Positions 1 through 6,564 of a stretch of DNA of 9,060 nt are shown here, in pieces (position 1 is the stretch's first letter; each line of letters opens with the position of its first letter). Location: the NCBI GenBank assembly GCA_019348305.1, contig JAHWJQ010000076.1, positions 1-9,060 of the forward strand. Reading direction: 5' to 3'. The DNA comes from Actinomycetota bacterium. Its GTDB lineage: Bacteria; Actinomycetota; Acidimicrobiia; Acidimicrobiales; CADCTF01. The notes under the pieces were generated by a model. It was given only the letters and a program-made list of their open reading frames with translations, was not told where the DNA came from and searched no databases. A program made the translations under genes and the position numbers.

Positions 1-261
1 GGGGAGCAGGTCCTCTTTGAAGAACAGCTTGATGCCGTCGGCCAGCGACTGCAGGATCCCCCATGGGCCGGCGCGGTTGGGGCCGATGCGGTTCTGCATG
101 TCGGAGATGACCTTGCGCTCGAACCACACCATGAACAGCACCGCGACCATGAGCACGGCGAAGGTGACGAAGGTCTTCAACAACACGATGAGCACGACGG
201 CGAGGTCGATCTTCCCGGTCAGCAGCGGGTCGCCACCGGCAAGCACGGGAGCGAAGGTCAC
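1..261 (-). CDS. nuoH: NADH-quinone oxidoreductase subunit H (partial, 5' end)
   Basis: This is the N-terminal 87 residues of the membrane-arm subunit that joins the hydrophilic arm to the proton-pumping subunits and lines the quinone chamber. The gene runs off the window at base 1. I read it as GTG ACC TTC GCT from base 261. The GTG overlaps the nuoG stop (GTGA), which fits translational coupling. After a short periplasmic-type leader there is one hydrophobic segment at about residues 19-46. It is followed by the NuoH/ND1 signature: ERK at 48-50, [14 protein letters not shown] at 55-68 and [15 protein letters not shown] at 70-84. These motifs are strongly conserved in NuoH, so the assignment is secure although only about a fifth of the protein is visible. 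No separate promoter is seen, and it should be co-transcribed with nuoG. Confidence 0.97.
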   Translation of the reverse strand, partial: MTFAPVLAGGDPLLTGKIDLAVVLIVLLKTFVTFAVLMVAVLFMVWFERKVISDMQNRIGPNRAGPWGILQSLADGIKLFFKEDLLP

Positions 262-2906
262 AGCGTCTCGATGGCGATCTCGGTGACCGGCTCGTCCGCC
301 CGCAAGAGGGCGGCGGTGTCGAGGCCGGGCACGTTGAAGGGGACGCTGGCGGTGCCCCGCCGCTGGTTCGGGTCGGCTTGCACCTCGATGGTGGCGCTCA
401 GACGGGCCGAGCGCAGCCGCACCTGACCGCCACTCTTGACCCCGAGTCGGTCGAGGTCGGAGGGGTGGGCGCGAAGCACCGGCGGCGCGGCCAGCGGCGC
501 CAGCGCCGGCGACATCTGCACGAGCACCCCGGCGTCGTAGAGCTTGCGGCCGACGATCAGGCGCAGCGCGTAAGCGTCGGGCTTGGGCAGGGCCACCGGC
601 TCGGCCTTGCCCTCCCAGTGCAGCAGCGGGGGCCGGTTTCCGCGGGCATCGGGCCCCCCGGCCGGAGAAAGCGAGTCCTCGGTCTCCCCGTCGGCGGCCG
701 GAACCGGTTCGGTCGGCCCTTGATCGTCTACATGGGCGATGCCGGGGGTGGACATGGGGTCGGCGGTGGCGTCGACCGGTGCCTCGCCAGGCGGCGTCGG
801 CGCGCCCTCCAGCGGGATGACGACACCGTCGCGGTAGGGCCGGCTGGACAACACCTCGGCGGTGACACCGGCGAAGGCCGGCGCCAGGCGCTCCATCTCC
901 TCGGAGATCTCCTCCAGGGAGGCGAACCCGACATCGCCGTCCAAGCGGGCGGCCAGCTCCACGGCGATCATCCAGTCCGGCCAGGCAACCTCGGGAGCGG
1001 TGATCTTCTGGCCGAGCCGGGTGACCCGCCCCTCGATGTTCGTGGTGGTGCCGGGGCGTTCGGCGAAGGTGGCCGCCGGCAGCACCACGTCGGCATGCTG
1101 CACGCTGTCGTTGAGGAAGGTGTCGATCGCGACCACGAACGACGCCCGCTCGAGGGCCCGGCGAGCCAAGTCGCGGTCGGGGAAGTCCGACAGGGGGTCG
1201 GCCCCGAGCAGCACCAGCCCGTGGATCTCCCCGGCAGCCGCGGCGGTGAGGATGCCGGCGGTGTCGAGGCCCCTGCTCTGCGGGACCCCGCCCCACGCGC
1301 TCGAGAACCACTGCCCACCGTCGTCGAGTGACACACGGCCCGGAAGCAACCCGGGCGCCAGCCCGGCATCGATGGCGCCGTGGACGTTGCCCCGCCGCAG
1401 CGCCGACAGGAACCGCACCCCGGGCAGCTGGGCCAGCACGGCCGCCGCCTCGACGACCGACTGCGCCGACTCCGCCACTGATGGCCGCCCCAGCACGACG
1501 ACCGGTCGGTCCCCGAGCAAGCCTCGGGCAGCCTCAACCGCACGATCACCGTCGGTGGACCCGACGCCGGCGAGAGCGCGAGCCACCCTGGCCGCCTCAC
1601 CCGGGGCATAGCCCAGGGCAGCGCCCGCGTAGCGGGTGAGCCCGGTGCTGCAAGGCGAGAGCTCGATGATCTTGGTCTTGCCGTCCACCGCGGCGGCCCG
1701 CAGGCGGAGGTAGAGGACGGGCAGCTCTTCTTTGATGTCGGGGGCCAGCAGGACGACCGAAGAGGCCGAGCACGCTTCGTCGATGGTGGCCCGCGGCAGG
1801 CCGATGACCACCTCCGCCGGGAGGCCGTCGCCCAACTGGCAGTCCACGGAGTCGGTACCGATCACGCCCTTGGCGAGCTTGGCCCACGCGTAGGCATCCT
1901 CGTTGGCCAACCGGGCACCGCCAATGACGGCGATCGACGCAGGGCCGAAGGTCGTCCGGGCGTCCGAGAGCCCCTGGGCGGCGGCGTCGAGAGCCTCGGG
2001 CCAGGTGGCGGCGGAGAGCGCGCCGCCACTGCGTAAAAGGGGTCGGCCGAGCCGCAACGGGCTGTTCACCGCCTCGTAGGAGAAGCGGCCCTTGTCGCAC
2101 AGCCAGCCGTGGTTCACAGGGTCGCTGTCGAGGCCGAGGTAGCGGGTGAGCTGGTCGTTGGAGGACTGCACGGCGATGCGACAGCCGACGGCGCACGTCT
2201 GGCACGTGCTCTCCACCTGCTCGAGGTCCCAAGGGCGGGCGCGGAACCGGTAGGGAGCCGACAGCAACGCCCCCACCGGGCAGATCTGGACCGTGTTGCC
2301 GCTGAAGTACGAGGCGAAGGGCTGGTCGGGGAAGGTGTTGATCTCTGTGTGGGCGCCGCGGCCGACGAACTCTATGAGGGCGTCGCCAGCCACCTCGTCG
2401 GCGAAGCGGGTGCAGCGGTCGCACTGGATGCAGCGCTCGCGGTCGAGCTGCACGAGCCTCGACAGCGAGATCGGCTTCTCCCAGTGCCGCTTCTCCTCCA
2501 CGAACCTGGTCTCACCGGGGCCGAAGGCGAAGGTCTGGTCCTGCAGGGGGCACTCGCCGCCCTTGTCGCAGACCGGGCAGTCGAGCGGGTGGTTGGCCAG
2601 CAGGAACTCGAGCACGCCGTCCTGGGCCTTCTTCACCCCCGGCGTCTCGGTGTTGACCACCTGGCCGTCGGCCACCGGTACGAAGCAGGCCGGGGACAGC
2701 ATCGGGCCTCGGGGGCCCACCACCTCCACCAGGCACATGCGACACATCCCTACCGGTCGCATCCGCGGGTGGTAGCAGAAGCGCGGGATGTAGACGCCGT
2801 GGCGCTCGGCCGCGGCGATGATCATCTCCCCCGGCTGGGCCTCGACTTCGCGCCCGTCGACGGTGATGGTGAGGGTGGTCTTCTCGCCGGTCTCGGTGTC
2901 AGCCAT
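258..2906 (-). CDS. nuoG: NADH-quinone oxidoreductase subunit G (882 aa)
   Basis: This is the large iron-sulfur subunit of the NADH-oxidising arm, which passes electrons from NuoF towards NuoI and NuoB. The N-terminal third holds four cluster sites. N1b (2Fe-2S) uses C44, C55, C58 and C74. N5 uses H106, C110, C113 and C119 in [15 protein letters not shown]4 uses C159, C162, C165 and C209. A fourth set, C235, C238, C242 and C270, has the spacing CxxCxxxCx27C of the off-pathway cluster N7, which many bacterial NuoG proteins have and mitochondrial ones lack. The rest is a molybdopterin-oxidoreductase-like fold without expected cofactor, with HADVVLP and a GTTTNIEGR motif near residues 610-630. 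A C-terminal dinucleotide-binding-like domain starts at about 775. A Pro/Ala/Glu/Asp-rich stretch at about 690-760 looks like a disordered linker. The ATG overlaps the nuoF stop by 8 bases (ATGGCTGA). A purine-rich AAAGAGGG lies 11 bases upstream at 2918-2925. Confidence 0.97.
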   Translation of the reverse strand: MADTETGEKTTLTITVDGREVEAQPGEMIIAAAERHGVYIPRFCYHPRMRPVGMCRMCLVEVVGPRGPMLSPACFVPVADGQVVNTETPGVKKAQDGVLEFLLANHPLDCPVCDKGGECPLQDQTFAFGPGETRFVEEKRHWEKPISLSRLVQLDRERCIQCDRCTRFADEVAGDALIEFVGRGAHTEINTFPDQPFASYFSGNTVQICPVGALLSAPYRFRARPWDLEQVESTCQTCAVGCRIAVQSSNDQLTRYLGLDSDPVNHGWLCDKGRFSYEAVNSPLRLGRPLLRSGGALSAATWPEALDAAAQGLSDARTTFGPASIAVIGGARLANEDAYAWAKLAKGVIGTDSVDCQLGDGLPAEVVIGLPRATIDEACSASSVVLLAPDIKEELPVLYLRLRAAAVDGKTKIIELSPCSTGLTRYAGAALGYAPGEAARVARALAGVGSTDGDRAVEAARGLLGDRPVVVLGRPSVAESAQSVVEAAAVLAQLPGVRFLSALRRGNVHGAIDAGLAPGLLPGRVSLDDGGQWFSSAWGGVPQSRGLDTAGILTAAAAGEIHGLVLLGADPLSDFPDRDLARRALERASFVVAIDTFLNDSVQHADVVLPAATFAERPGTTTNIEGRVTRLGQKITAPEVAWPDWMIAVELAARLDGDVGFASLEEISEEMERLAPAFAGVTAEVLSSRPYRDGVVIPLEGAPTPPGEAPVDATADPMSTPGIAHVDDQGPTEPVPAADGETEDSLSPAGGPDARGNRPPLLHWEGKAEPVALPKPDAYALRLIVGRKLYDAGVLVQMSPALAPLAAPPVLRAHPSDLDRLGVKSGGQVRLRSARLSATIEVQADPNQRRGTASVPFNVPGLDTAALLRADEPVTEIAIETL

Positions 2907-4215
2907 ACGGGCAGGCGCCCTCTTTGATGTGGACGAGGAACTCGTCGCGGAACATGCCGATGGCCGAGACGATAGGCGGCGGGATGGACGGCCCGAGCGG
3001 GCAGATCGTGGTCATGTTCGGCGGCCACTTCGACGGCCACTGCACGCCCGGCGAAATGTTGTCGCAGACGTCGAGCAGGAGGTCGAGGTCGTCCATCCGC
3101 CCGGCCCCGTTCTCGATCCGCCGCATGATCTTTTCGAGCCAGTTGCTCCCCTCTCGACAGGGGGTGCACTGGCCGCACGACTCTCGCTGGAAGAAGCGCA
3201 CGAGACGCCACGAGGCGCGGACCATGCAGGTGGTCTCGTCCATGGCGATGACCGAGCCCGACCCCATCATCGAGCCGCCCTCGCCCTTGACCTTGGTCTC
3301 GTCGAGCGGCATGTCGAGGCGCTCGGGGCCGAACCAGAAAGACGAGGCTCCTCCTGGGATGAAGGCCTTGAGGTCGTGGCCGCCCCGGATGCCCCCGCCG
3401 TAGCGGGGGTCGTAGATGAGGTCGCGGAAGGTGTTCTTGGCCAGCTCCACCTCGTAGTTGCCGGGCTTGGTGACGTGGCCGGACACCGCGAACAGGCGGG
3501 TACCCGTGGCCTGGGCCTCGCCCATGGCGGCGAAGGCCTCGCCACCGTTGAGGACGATCCACGGCACGTTGGACATCGTCTCGACGTTGTTGACGATGGT
3601 CGGGGCGCCGTACAGCCCCATCACCGCCGGGAAGTAGGGCGGCTTGATGCGGGGGAAGCCCCGCTTGCCCTCCAGGCTCTCGAGCAGCGCCGTCTCGTCC
3701 CCGCAGATGTAGGCGCCGGCGCCAGGGTGGATCACCACGTCGATGGAGAAGTCCGACCCGAAGATGCGATGCCCGACGGCGCCGTGGGCGTAGGCCTCGT
3801 TGAGGGCAGCGGTCATCCGCTCGATGGCGAGAGCGAACTCACCCCGGACATAGATGAAGGCCTGGGCGGCACCGATGGCGTAGGCGGTGATGAGCGTGCC
3901 CTCGATGATCTGGTGGGGGTCCTCCTCCATGAGCATGTGGTCTTTGAACGTCGCCGGCTCGCTCTCGTCGCCGTTCACGACCAGGTACGACGGCGACGCC
4001 TTCCGTAGCATCGACCACTTGCGGCCGGCGGGGAAGCCGGCGCCGCCCCGGCCGAGCAGGTTGGCCTTGTCGACTTGGGACTGAACCTCCTCGCTGGTCA
4101 TCTCCAGTGCCCGGCGGAGGCCCTCGTAGCCCCGGTGGTCCAGGTAGCTGCGCAGCGTCCACGACTCGGGGTTGCCGATGTGGCGGGTGACGATGGGCTC
4201 GACGGTGGTGGCCAC
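2899..4215 (-). CDS. nuoF: NADH-quinone oxidoreductase subunit F (438 aa)
   Basis: This is the flavoprotein that binds NADH and FMN and starts electron transfer in complex I. The FMN/NADH glycine-rich motif GRGGAGFPAGRKW is at residues 55-67. NGDESEPATFKD (81-92) and GAGAYICGDETALLESLEG (165-183) complete the nucleotide site. Cluster N3 ligands are C347, C350 and C353 in ESCGQCTPCREG, plus C405 in TTICPLG. The segment between C353 and C405 is about 11 residues longer than I recall for E. coli NuoF. The extra residues are Pro/Trp-rich (around 389-400). I chose the GTG at 4215-4213 as the start. The frame is open upstream to 4449, but that part lies inside nuoE and has no NuoF character. From the GTG the protein begins MATTVEPIVTRHI, a typical NuoF beginning, and GGGGAG at 4224-4229 gives a ribosome site 8 bases away. 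The start shares one base with the nuoE TAG stop. Confidence 0.97.
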   Translation of the reverse strand: MATTVEPIVTRHIGNPESWTLRSYLDHRGYEGLRRALEMTSEEVQSQVDKANLLGRGGAGFPAGRKWSMLRKASPSYLVVNGDESEPATFKDHMLMEEDPHQIIEGTLITAYAIGAAQAFIYVRGEFALAIERMTAALNEAYAHGAVGHRIFGSDFSIDVVIHPGAGAYICGDETALLESLEGKRGFPRIKPPYFPAVMGLYGAPTIVNNVETMSNVPWIVLNGGEAFAAMGEAQATGTRLFAVSGHVTKPGNYEVELAKNTFRDLIYDPRYGGGIRGGHDLKAFIPGGASSFWFGPERLDMPLDETKVKGEGGSMMGSGSVIAMDETTCMVRASWRLVRFFQRESCGQCTPCREGSNWLEKIMRRIENGAGRMDDLDLLLDVCDNISPGVQWPSKWPPNMTTICPLGPSIPPPIVSAIGMFRDEFLVHIKEGACPYG

Positions 4216-4958
4216 TACTCGCGCTCCCCGCTTCCCTTTTGGGATGCGGTGTCGCCGACGCTGCGCACCTCGGAGACCTGCTTGGCCGCCTTGGCCGCCG
4301 ACTTGGCGCTGGCGGGCTGATCGTGGGTGCCGGGCGCCACGGACTGGGGGGCGTCGGAGAGGGGAGCGGCCGCCTCTTGCGGCGGGGGCGCCGCGTGCTC
4401 GCCCTTGGGCCCGCCCGCCATCAGGCCGACGGAGCGCCGTACCCGGCACAACGTGCCGTGGGGGGGCACGGTCTCGCTGAGACGGCCGGCGCCCAGGTCG
4501 TCGACCAGGCCGTCGAAGCTGTCGGCAGTGACGTCACCGAAGAACCGCCAGTTGGCGGTGAGGCAGGGGGCGTTGCCGCACAGGCCGATGCACTCGACCT
4601 CTTCGAGGGTGAAGCGCCCATCGGCGGTGGTGCTGCCGGCCTTCACGCCCAGGCGCTTCTCCGCGTGCTCGAGCAGCTCGTAGGCGCCGTTGAGGAGGCA
4701 GGCGATGTTGGTGCACACCGAGATCAGGTAGGTCCCGACCGGGTGGGTGAAGAACATGTCGTAGAACGTCGCCGTCCCGTAGACCTCGGCCGGCGTCAGG
4801 TCGAGCAGCTCGGCGACCTGCGCCATCCCCTCCTCGGTCAGGTACCCCTCCTGCTCCTGCACAAGGTGCAGCAGCGGCAACATCGCGGAGCGGGCCTGCG
4901 GGTACAGCGCAATCGTCTGGCGAGCCCGCTCCAGGTTCTCCTTGCTGAGCCCGCTCAT
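4215..4958 (-). CDS. nuoE: NADH-quinone oxidoreductase subunit E (247 aa, extended C-terminus)
   Basis: This thioredoxin-like subunit of the NADH-oxidising module carries one 2Fe-2S cluster next to NuoF. An N-terminal helical bundle (residues 5-55, ending QVAELLDLTPAEVYG) precedes the ferredoxin-like domain. The ligands are C82 and C87 in VCTNIAC and C123 and C127 in ECIGLC, with the usual Cx4C and Cx3C spacing. The core ends near residue 175. Residues 178-247 are a low-complexity Ala/Pro/Lys/Ser-rich tail that E. coli NuoE (about 166 residues) lacks. It is probably disordered and may contact other parts of the complex, which is inference. The start is the ATG at 4958-4956. The frame is open further upstream to 5195, but that part is Arg/Gly-rich, unlike NuoE, and lies in the hairpin-rich spacer. 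The stop (TAG) overlaps the nuoF GTG by one base. The ATG overlaps the stop of a possible 94-residue frame upstream (ATGA). Confidence 0.96.
   Translation of the reverse strand: MSGLSKENLERARQTIALYPQARSAMLPLLHLVQEQEGYLTEEGMAQVAELLDLTPAEVYGTATFYDMFFTHPVGTYLISVCTNIACLLNGAYELLEHAEKRLGVKAGSTTADGRFTLEEVECIGLCGNAPCLTANWRFFGDVTADSFDGLVDDLGAGRLSETVPPHGTLCRVRRSVGLMAGGPKGEHAAPPPQEAAAPLSDAPQSVAPGTHDQPASAKSAAKAAKQVSEVRSVGDTASQKGSGERE
4224..4229 (-). promoter_or_regulatory. Ribosome binding site for nuoF
   Basis: GGGGAG on the minus strand lies inside the last codons of nuoE, 8 bases before the GTG at 4215. It supports the GTG start of nuoF over the longer open frame that reaches into nuoE. Confidence 0.55.
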
Positions 4959-5239
4959 CGGCCGCCCCCGCGCATTGCCCGGCTGCGGGTCCTGTCCCTC
5001 AGGGGCCCCTCCACAACGGGCCCCTCCCCCTTCGGGGGCCCCTCCCGTTGCGGCACCCCCCCTACGGGCCACCCGCAGCCTCGGTCTGCCACGGCCGCGC
5101 CGATGGCGGCCGCGGTGGTTGCGGCATGCACCTCCGTCGATCCGGCTTCGCCGGTCGACGGAGCCAGAAACAGCGCCGGCCGAAGGCCGGCACAAGCGAG
5201 CTCGCCGAGCAAGCTCCGCTTGCGAGGGCGAAGTGTCAT
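4955..5239 (-). CDS. Possible 94-aa ORF filling the nuoD-nuoE spacer
   Basis: An open frame starts at an ATG overlapping the nuoD stop (ATGA, 5236-5239) and ends at a TGA overlapping the nuoE start (ATGA, 4955-4958). It exactly bridges the only long gap in the nuo genes. The product would begin MTLRPRKRSLLGEL. It is rich in Arg, Gly, Ala and Pro, with no recognisable domain and no convincing membrane helix. Much of it is encoded by inverted repeats, and residues 63-80 contain EGP three times from an in-frame 9-base DNA repeat. By hand count about 80% of third positions are G or C, lower than in the first part of nuoE but not decisive. The nuoE frame is also open across most of this region, so openness alone is weak evidence. 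It may be a real small protein, or a non-coding structured spacer whose translation merely carries ribosomes from nuoD to nuoE. I favour the second reading. Confidence 0.3.
   Translation of the reverse strand: MTLRPRKRSLLGELACAGLRPALFLAPSTGEAGSTEVHAATTAAAIGAAVADRGCGWPVGGVPQREGPPKGEGPVVEGPLRDRTRSRAMRGGGR
5003..5044 (-). repeat. Three copies of GAGGGGCCC
   Basis: The 9-mer GAGGGGCCC (minus strand) occurs at 5003-5011, 5018-5026 and 5036-5044. The intervals are 15 and 18 bases, both multiples of three, so in the 94-codon frame each copy reads Glu-Gly-Pro. The repeats overlap the arms of the hairpin at 5014-5050. Confidence 0.6.
5014..5050 (-). repeat. Two-part GC hairpin with 3-base loop
   Basis: On the plus strand CAACGGG (5014-5020) pairs with CCCGTTG (5044-5050), and CCCCC (5026-5030) pairs with GGGGG (5034-5038) around the loop TTC. 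Between the two stems each side has the same five bases, CCCCT (5021-5025 and 5039-5043), giving a symmetric unpaired bulge (AGGGG on both sides in the transcript). There is no T-run after it, so it does not look like an ordinary intrinsic terminator. Confidence 0.65.
5092..5112 (-). repeat. Hairpin, 7-bp stem, 7-base loop
   Basis: CGGCCGC (5092-5098) pairs with GCGGCCG (5106-5112) around a 7-base loop. Given the high GC content this is the least remarkable of the stems in the spacer. I list it because it lies in series with the others. Confidence 0.4.
5132..5163 (-). repeat. Long hairpin, 14-bp stem, 3-base loop
   Basis: CTCCGTCGA (5132-5140) pairs with TCGACGGAG (5155-5163). After a single bulged T at 5141, CCGGC (5142-5146) pairs with GCCGG (5150-5154) around the loop TTC (GAA on the minus strand). 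Fourteen pairs with one bulge is far beyond what base composition gives by chance, so this stem is likely under selection or part of a palindromic repeat element. Confidence 0.7.
5175..5191 (-). repeat. Hairpin, 7-bp perfect stem, 3-base loop
   Basis: GCCGGCC (5175-5181) pairs perfectly with GGCCGGC (5185-5191) around GAA. In the transcript this stem is followed by GCTGTTTCTGG, a weak U-containing stretch, so partial termination or RNA-end protection is conceivable. The U-run is too short to call a terminator. Confidence 0.6.
5202..5231 (-). repeat. Hairpin beginning just after the nuoD stop
   Basis: GCAAGC (5209-5214) pairs with GCTTGC (5218-5223) around TCC. An outer stem TCGCC (5202-5206) pairs with GGCGA (5227-5231). 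A competing fold pairs CAAGCG/AGCT near 5193-5202 with AGCT/CGCTTG near 5212-5222, so the two structures exclude each other. It starts 4 bases beyond the nuoD stop codon, a usual place for elements that protect the 3' end of an upstream message. Confidence 0.5.
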
Positions 5240-6564
5240 CGGTCGACGTCTCCCATCACGGGGTCGATGGAGGAGATGATGGCGACGGCGTCGGCGATGA
5301 GGCCGCCGCGCAGCATCACGGGGAGCGTCTGGAGGTTGGCGAAGGACGGCCCTCGCACGTGCAGACGGTAGGGCTTGGCCGAGCCGTCCGACACGAGGTA
5401 GCAGCCGAGCTCGCCCCTCGGTGCCTCGACGGCGACGTAGACCTCGCCGGCCGGCACCCGGAGGCCTTCGGTGAAGAGCTTGAAGTGGTGGATCAGGGCT
5501 TCCATCGACTCGTCGATGCGGGCCCGAGGTGGCGGGGTCACCTTCTTGTCCTGGGTCCGGAAGTCACCGGGGGGCAGGAGCTCGACGATCTGGCGCACGA
5601 GCTTGATCGACTCCCGGATCTCGTTCAGCCGGATCGCGTAGCGGTCGAAGGCGTCGCCGTACTCGCCCACGATCACGTCGAATTCGAGCTGGTCGTAGTA
5701 CTGGTACGGCATGTCGCGCCGCAGGTCCCACTGGACGCCGGTCGAGCGCAGGATGGGGCCGGTGGCCGAGAGGGCGATCGCCTGCTCCTGCGTCAGAACC
5801 CCGACGCCCTGGGTGCGCTCCTGGAAGATCGGCTGGCCGGTGAGCAGCTCGTCGTACTCGTCGAGCCGGGGCTCGATGAGGTCGCAGATCTGCAGCACGT
5901 CGTCGCGCCACCCTGCCGGAAGGTCGGCGGCGACACCACCAGGACGGATGAAGTTGTAGTTCATCCGCAGCCCCGTCACCTTCTCGAAGAAGGCCAGGAC
6001 GAGCTCCCGCTCCCGCCAGCCGTAGATCATCATGGACAGGGCGCCGACGTCCATGCCGTTGGTGGCCATGAACAACAGGTGCGACGACATGCGGTTGAGC
6101 TCGCAGAGCAGCATCCGGATCCATGTGGCCCGGGGCGGCACTTCGATGCCGAGCAGCTGCTCGACCGCCATGCAGTAGACGTTCTCGTTGAAGAAGTTGG
6201 CGAGGTAGTCCATGCGGGTCACGTTGGTCGACCCCTGGATGTACATGAGGTCCTCGGCCGTCTTCTCCATGCCCGTATGGAGATAGCCGATCACCGGCTT
6301 GGACCGGATGACCGTCTCACCGTCGAGCTCCATCATCACCCGCAGCACGCCGTGGGTGCTCGGGTGCTGCGGCCCCATGTTGATGATCATGGTCTCGCCT
6401 TCGGCGACTTCGATGGCCACGTCGTCCGCAGACAACGTCGGGCCTTCGGGCAGGCGGAGGACTGCGCCCTCCTCCCGCAGCAACTCCGCCGGAGCGGTCG
6501 CGCCCCGGCGAGCCATCTCCTGCGGGCCCTCGGAGGTCTCGGCTGCCGGAACCCGGTTGTTCAT
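5236..6564 (-). CDS. nuoD: NADH-quinone oxidoreductase subunit D (442 aa)
   Basis: This 49-kDa-type subunit, related to NiFe-hydrogenase large subunits, forms the quinone reduction site with NuoB. The signature GPQHPSTHG is at residues 64-72. H67 and H71 sit in the loop that lines the quinone pocket, and Y120 (in MDYLANFFNENVY) corresponds to the conserved quinone-binding tyrosine. KPVIGYLHTGMEKTAED, ELNRMSSHLLF, FIRPGGV and the terminal DPVMGDVDR are all family hallmarks. The final Arg is the usual NuoD end, so the C-terminus is complete. Residues 1-55 are a poorly conserved, charged leader. NuoD is a separate protein here, not fused to NuoC as in E. coli. The ATG overlaps the nuoC stop (ATGA, 6561-6564). 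The purine-rich GAAGGGG upstream sits too close to the ATG for a good ribosome site, so coupling to nuoC is likely. Confidence 0.98.
   Translation of the reverse strand: MNNRVPAAETSEGPQEMARRGATAPAELLREEGAVLRLPEGPTLSADDVAIEVAEGETMIINMGPQHPSTHGVLRVMMELDGETVIRSKPVIGYLHTGMEKTAEDLMYIQGSTNVTRMDYLANFFNENVYCMAVEQLLGIEVPPRATWIRMLLCELNRMSSHLLFMATNGMDVGALSMMIYGWRERELVLAFFEKVTGLRMNYNFIRPGGVAADLPAGWRDDVLQICDLIEPRLDEYDELLTGQPIFQERTQGVGVLTQEQAIALSATGPILRSTGVQWDLRRDMPYQYYDQLEFDVIVGEYGDAFDRYAIRLNEIRESIKLVRQIVELLPPGDFRTQDKKVTPPPRARIDESMEALIHHFKLFTEGLRVPAGEVYVAVEAPRGELGCYLVSDGSAKPYRLHVRGPSFANLQTLPVMLRGGLIADAVAIISSIDPVMGDVDR

Larger units (their letters stand above)
4981..5080 (-). repeat. 10-bp inverted repeat enclosing a hairpin upstream of nuoE
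   Basis: Bases 4981-4990 (ggctgcgggt) are the exact reverse complement of 5071-5080 (acccgcagcc). The two arms enclose the 37-base hairpin at 5014-5050, so in the transcript this could form a branched structure just before nuoE. The arms do not extend beyond 10 bases on either side. Confidence 0.6.

Noticed and set aside
378..1331. Plus-strand open frame of 317 codons opposite nuoG
   Set aside because: It lies wholly inside nuoG, is Arg/Gly-rich and has no recognisable motif.
2818..4008. Plus-strand open frame of 396 codons opposite nuoF
   Set aside because: It is antisense to nuoF, whose FMN, NADH and N3 motifs are unmistakable, and it shows no domain of its own.
4216..4449. N-terminal extension of nuoF into nuoE
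   Set aside because: The extra 78 residues are a frame-shifted reading of the nuoE tail. The GTG at 4215 has a ribosome site and gives the normal NuoF start.
5164..5191. Intrinsic terminator after nuoD
   Set aside because: The 7-bp stem is followed by only three consecutive U residues after a 4-base gap, and the downstream genes nuoE to nuoH need read-through. A regulatory or stabilising hairpin is the safer description.
4959..5195. N-terminal extension of nuoE into the spacer
   Set aside because: The added residues are Arg/Gly-rich and unlike NuoE, while the ATG at 4958 gives a normal N-terminus.
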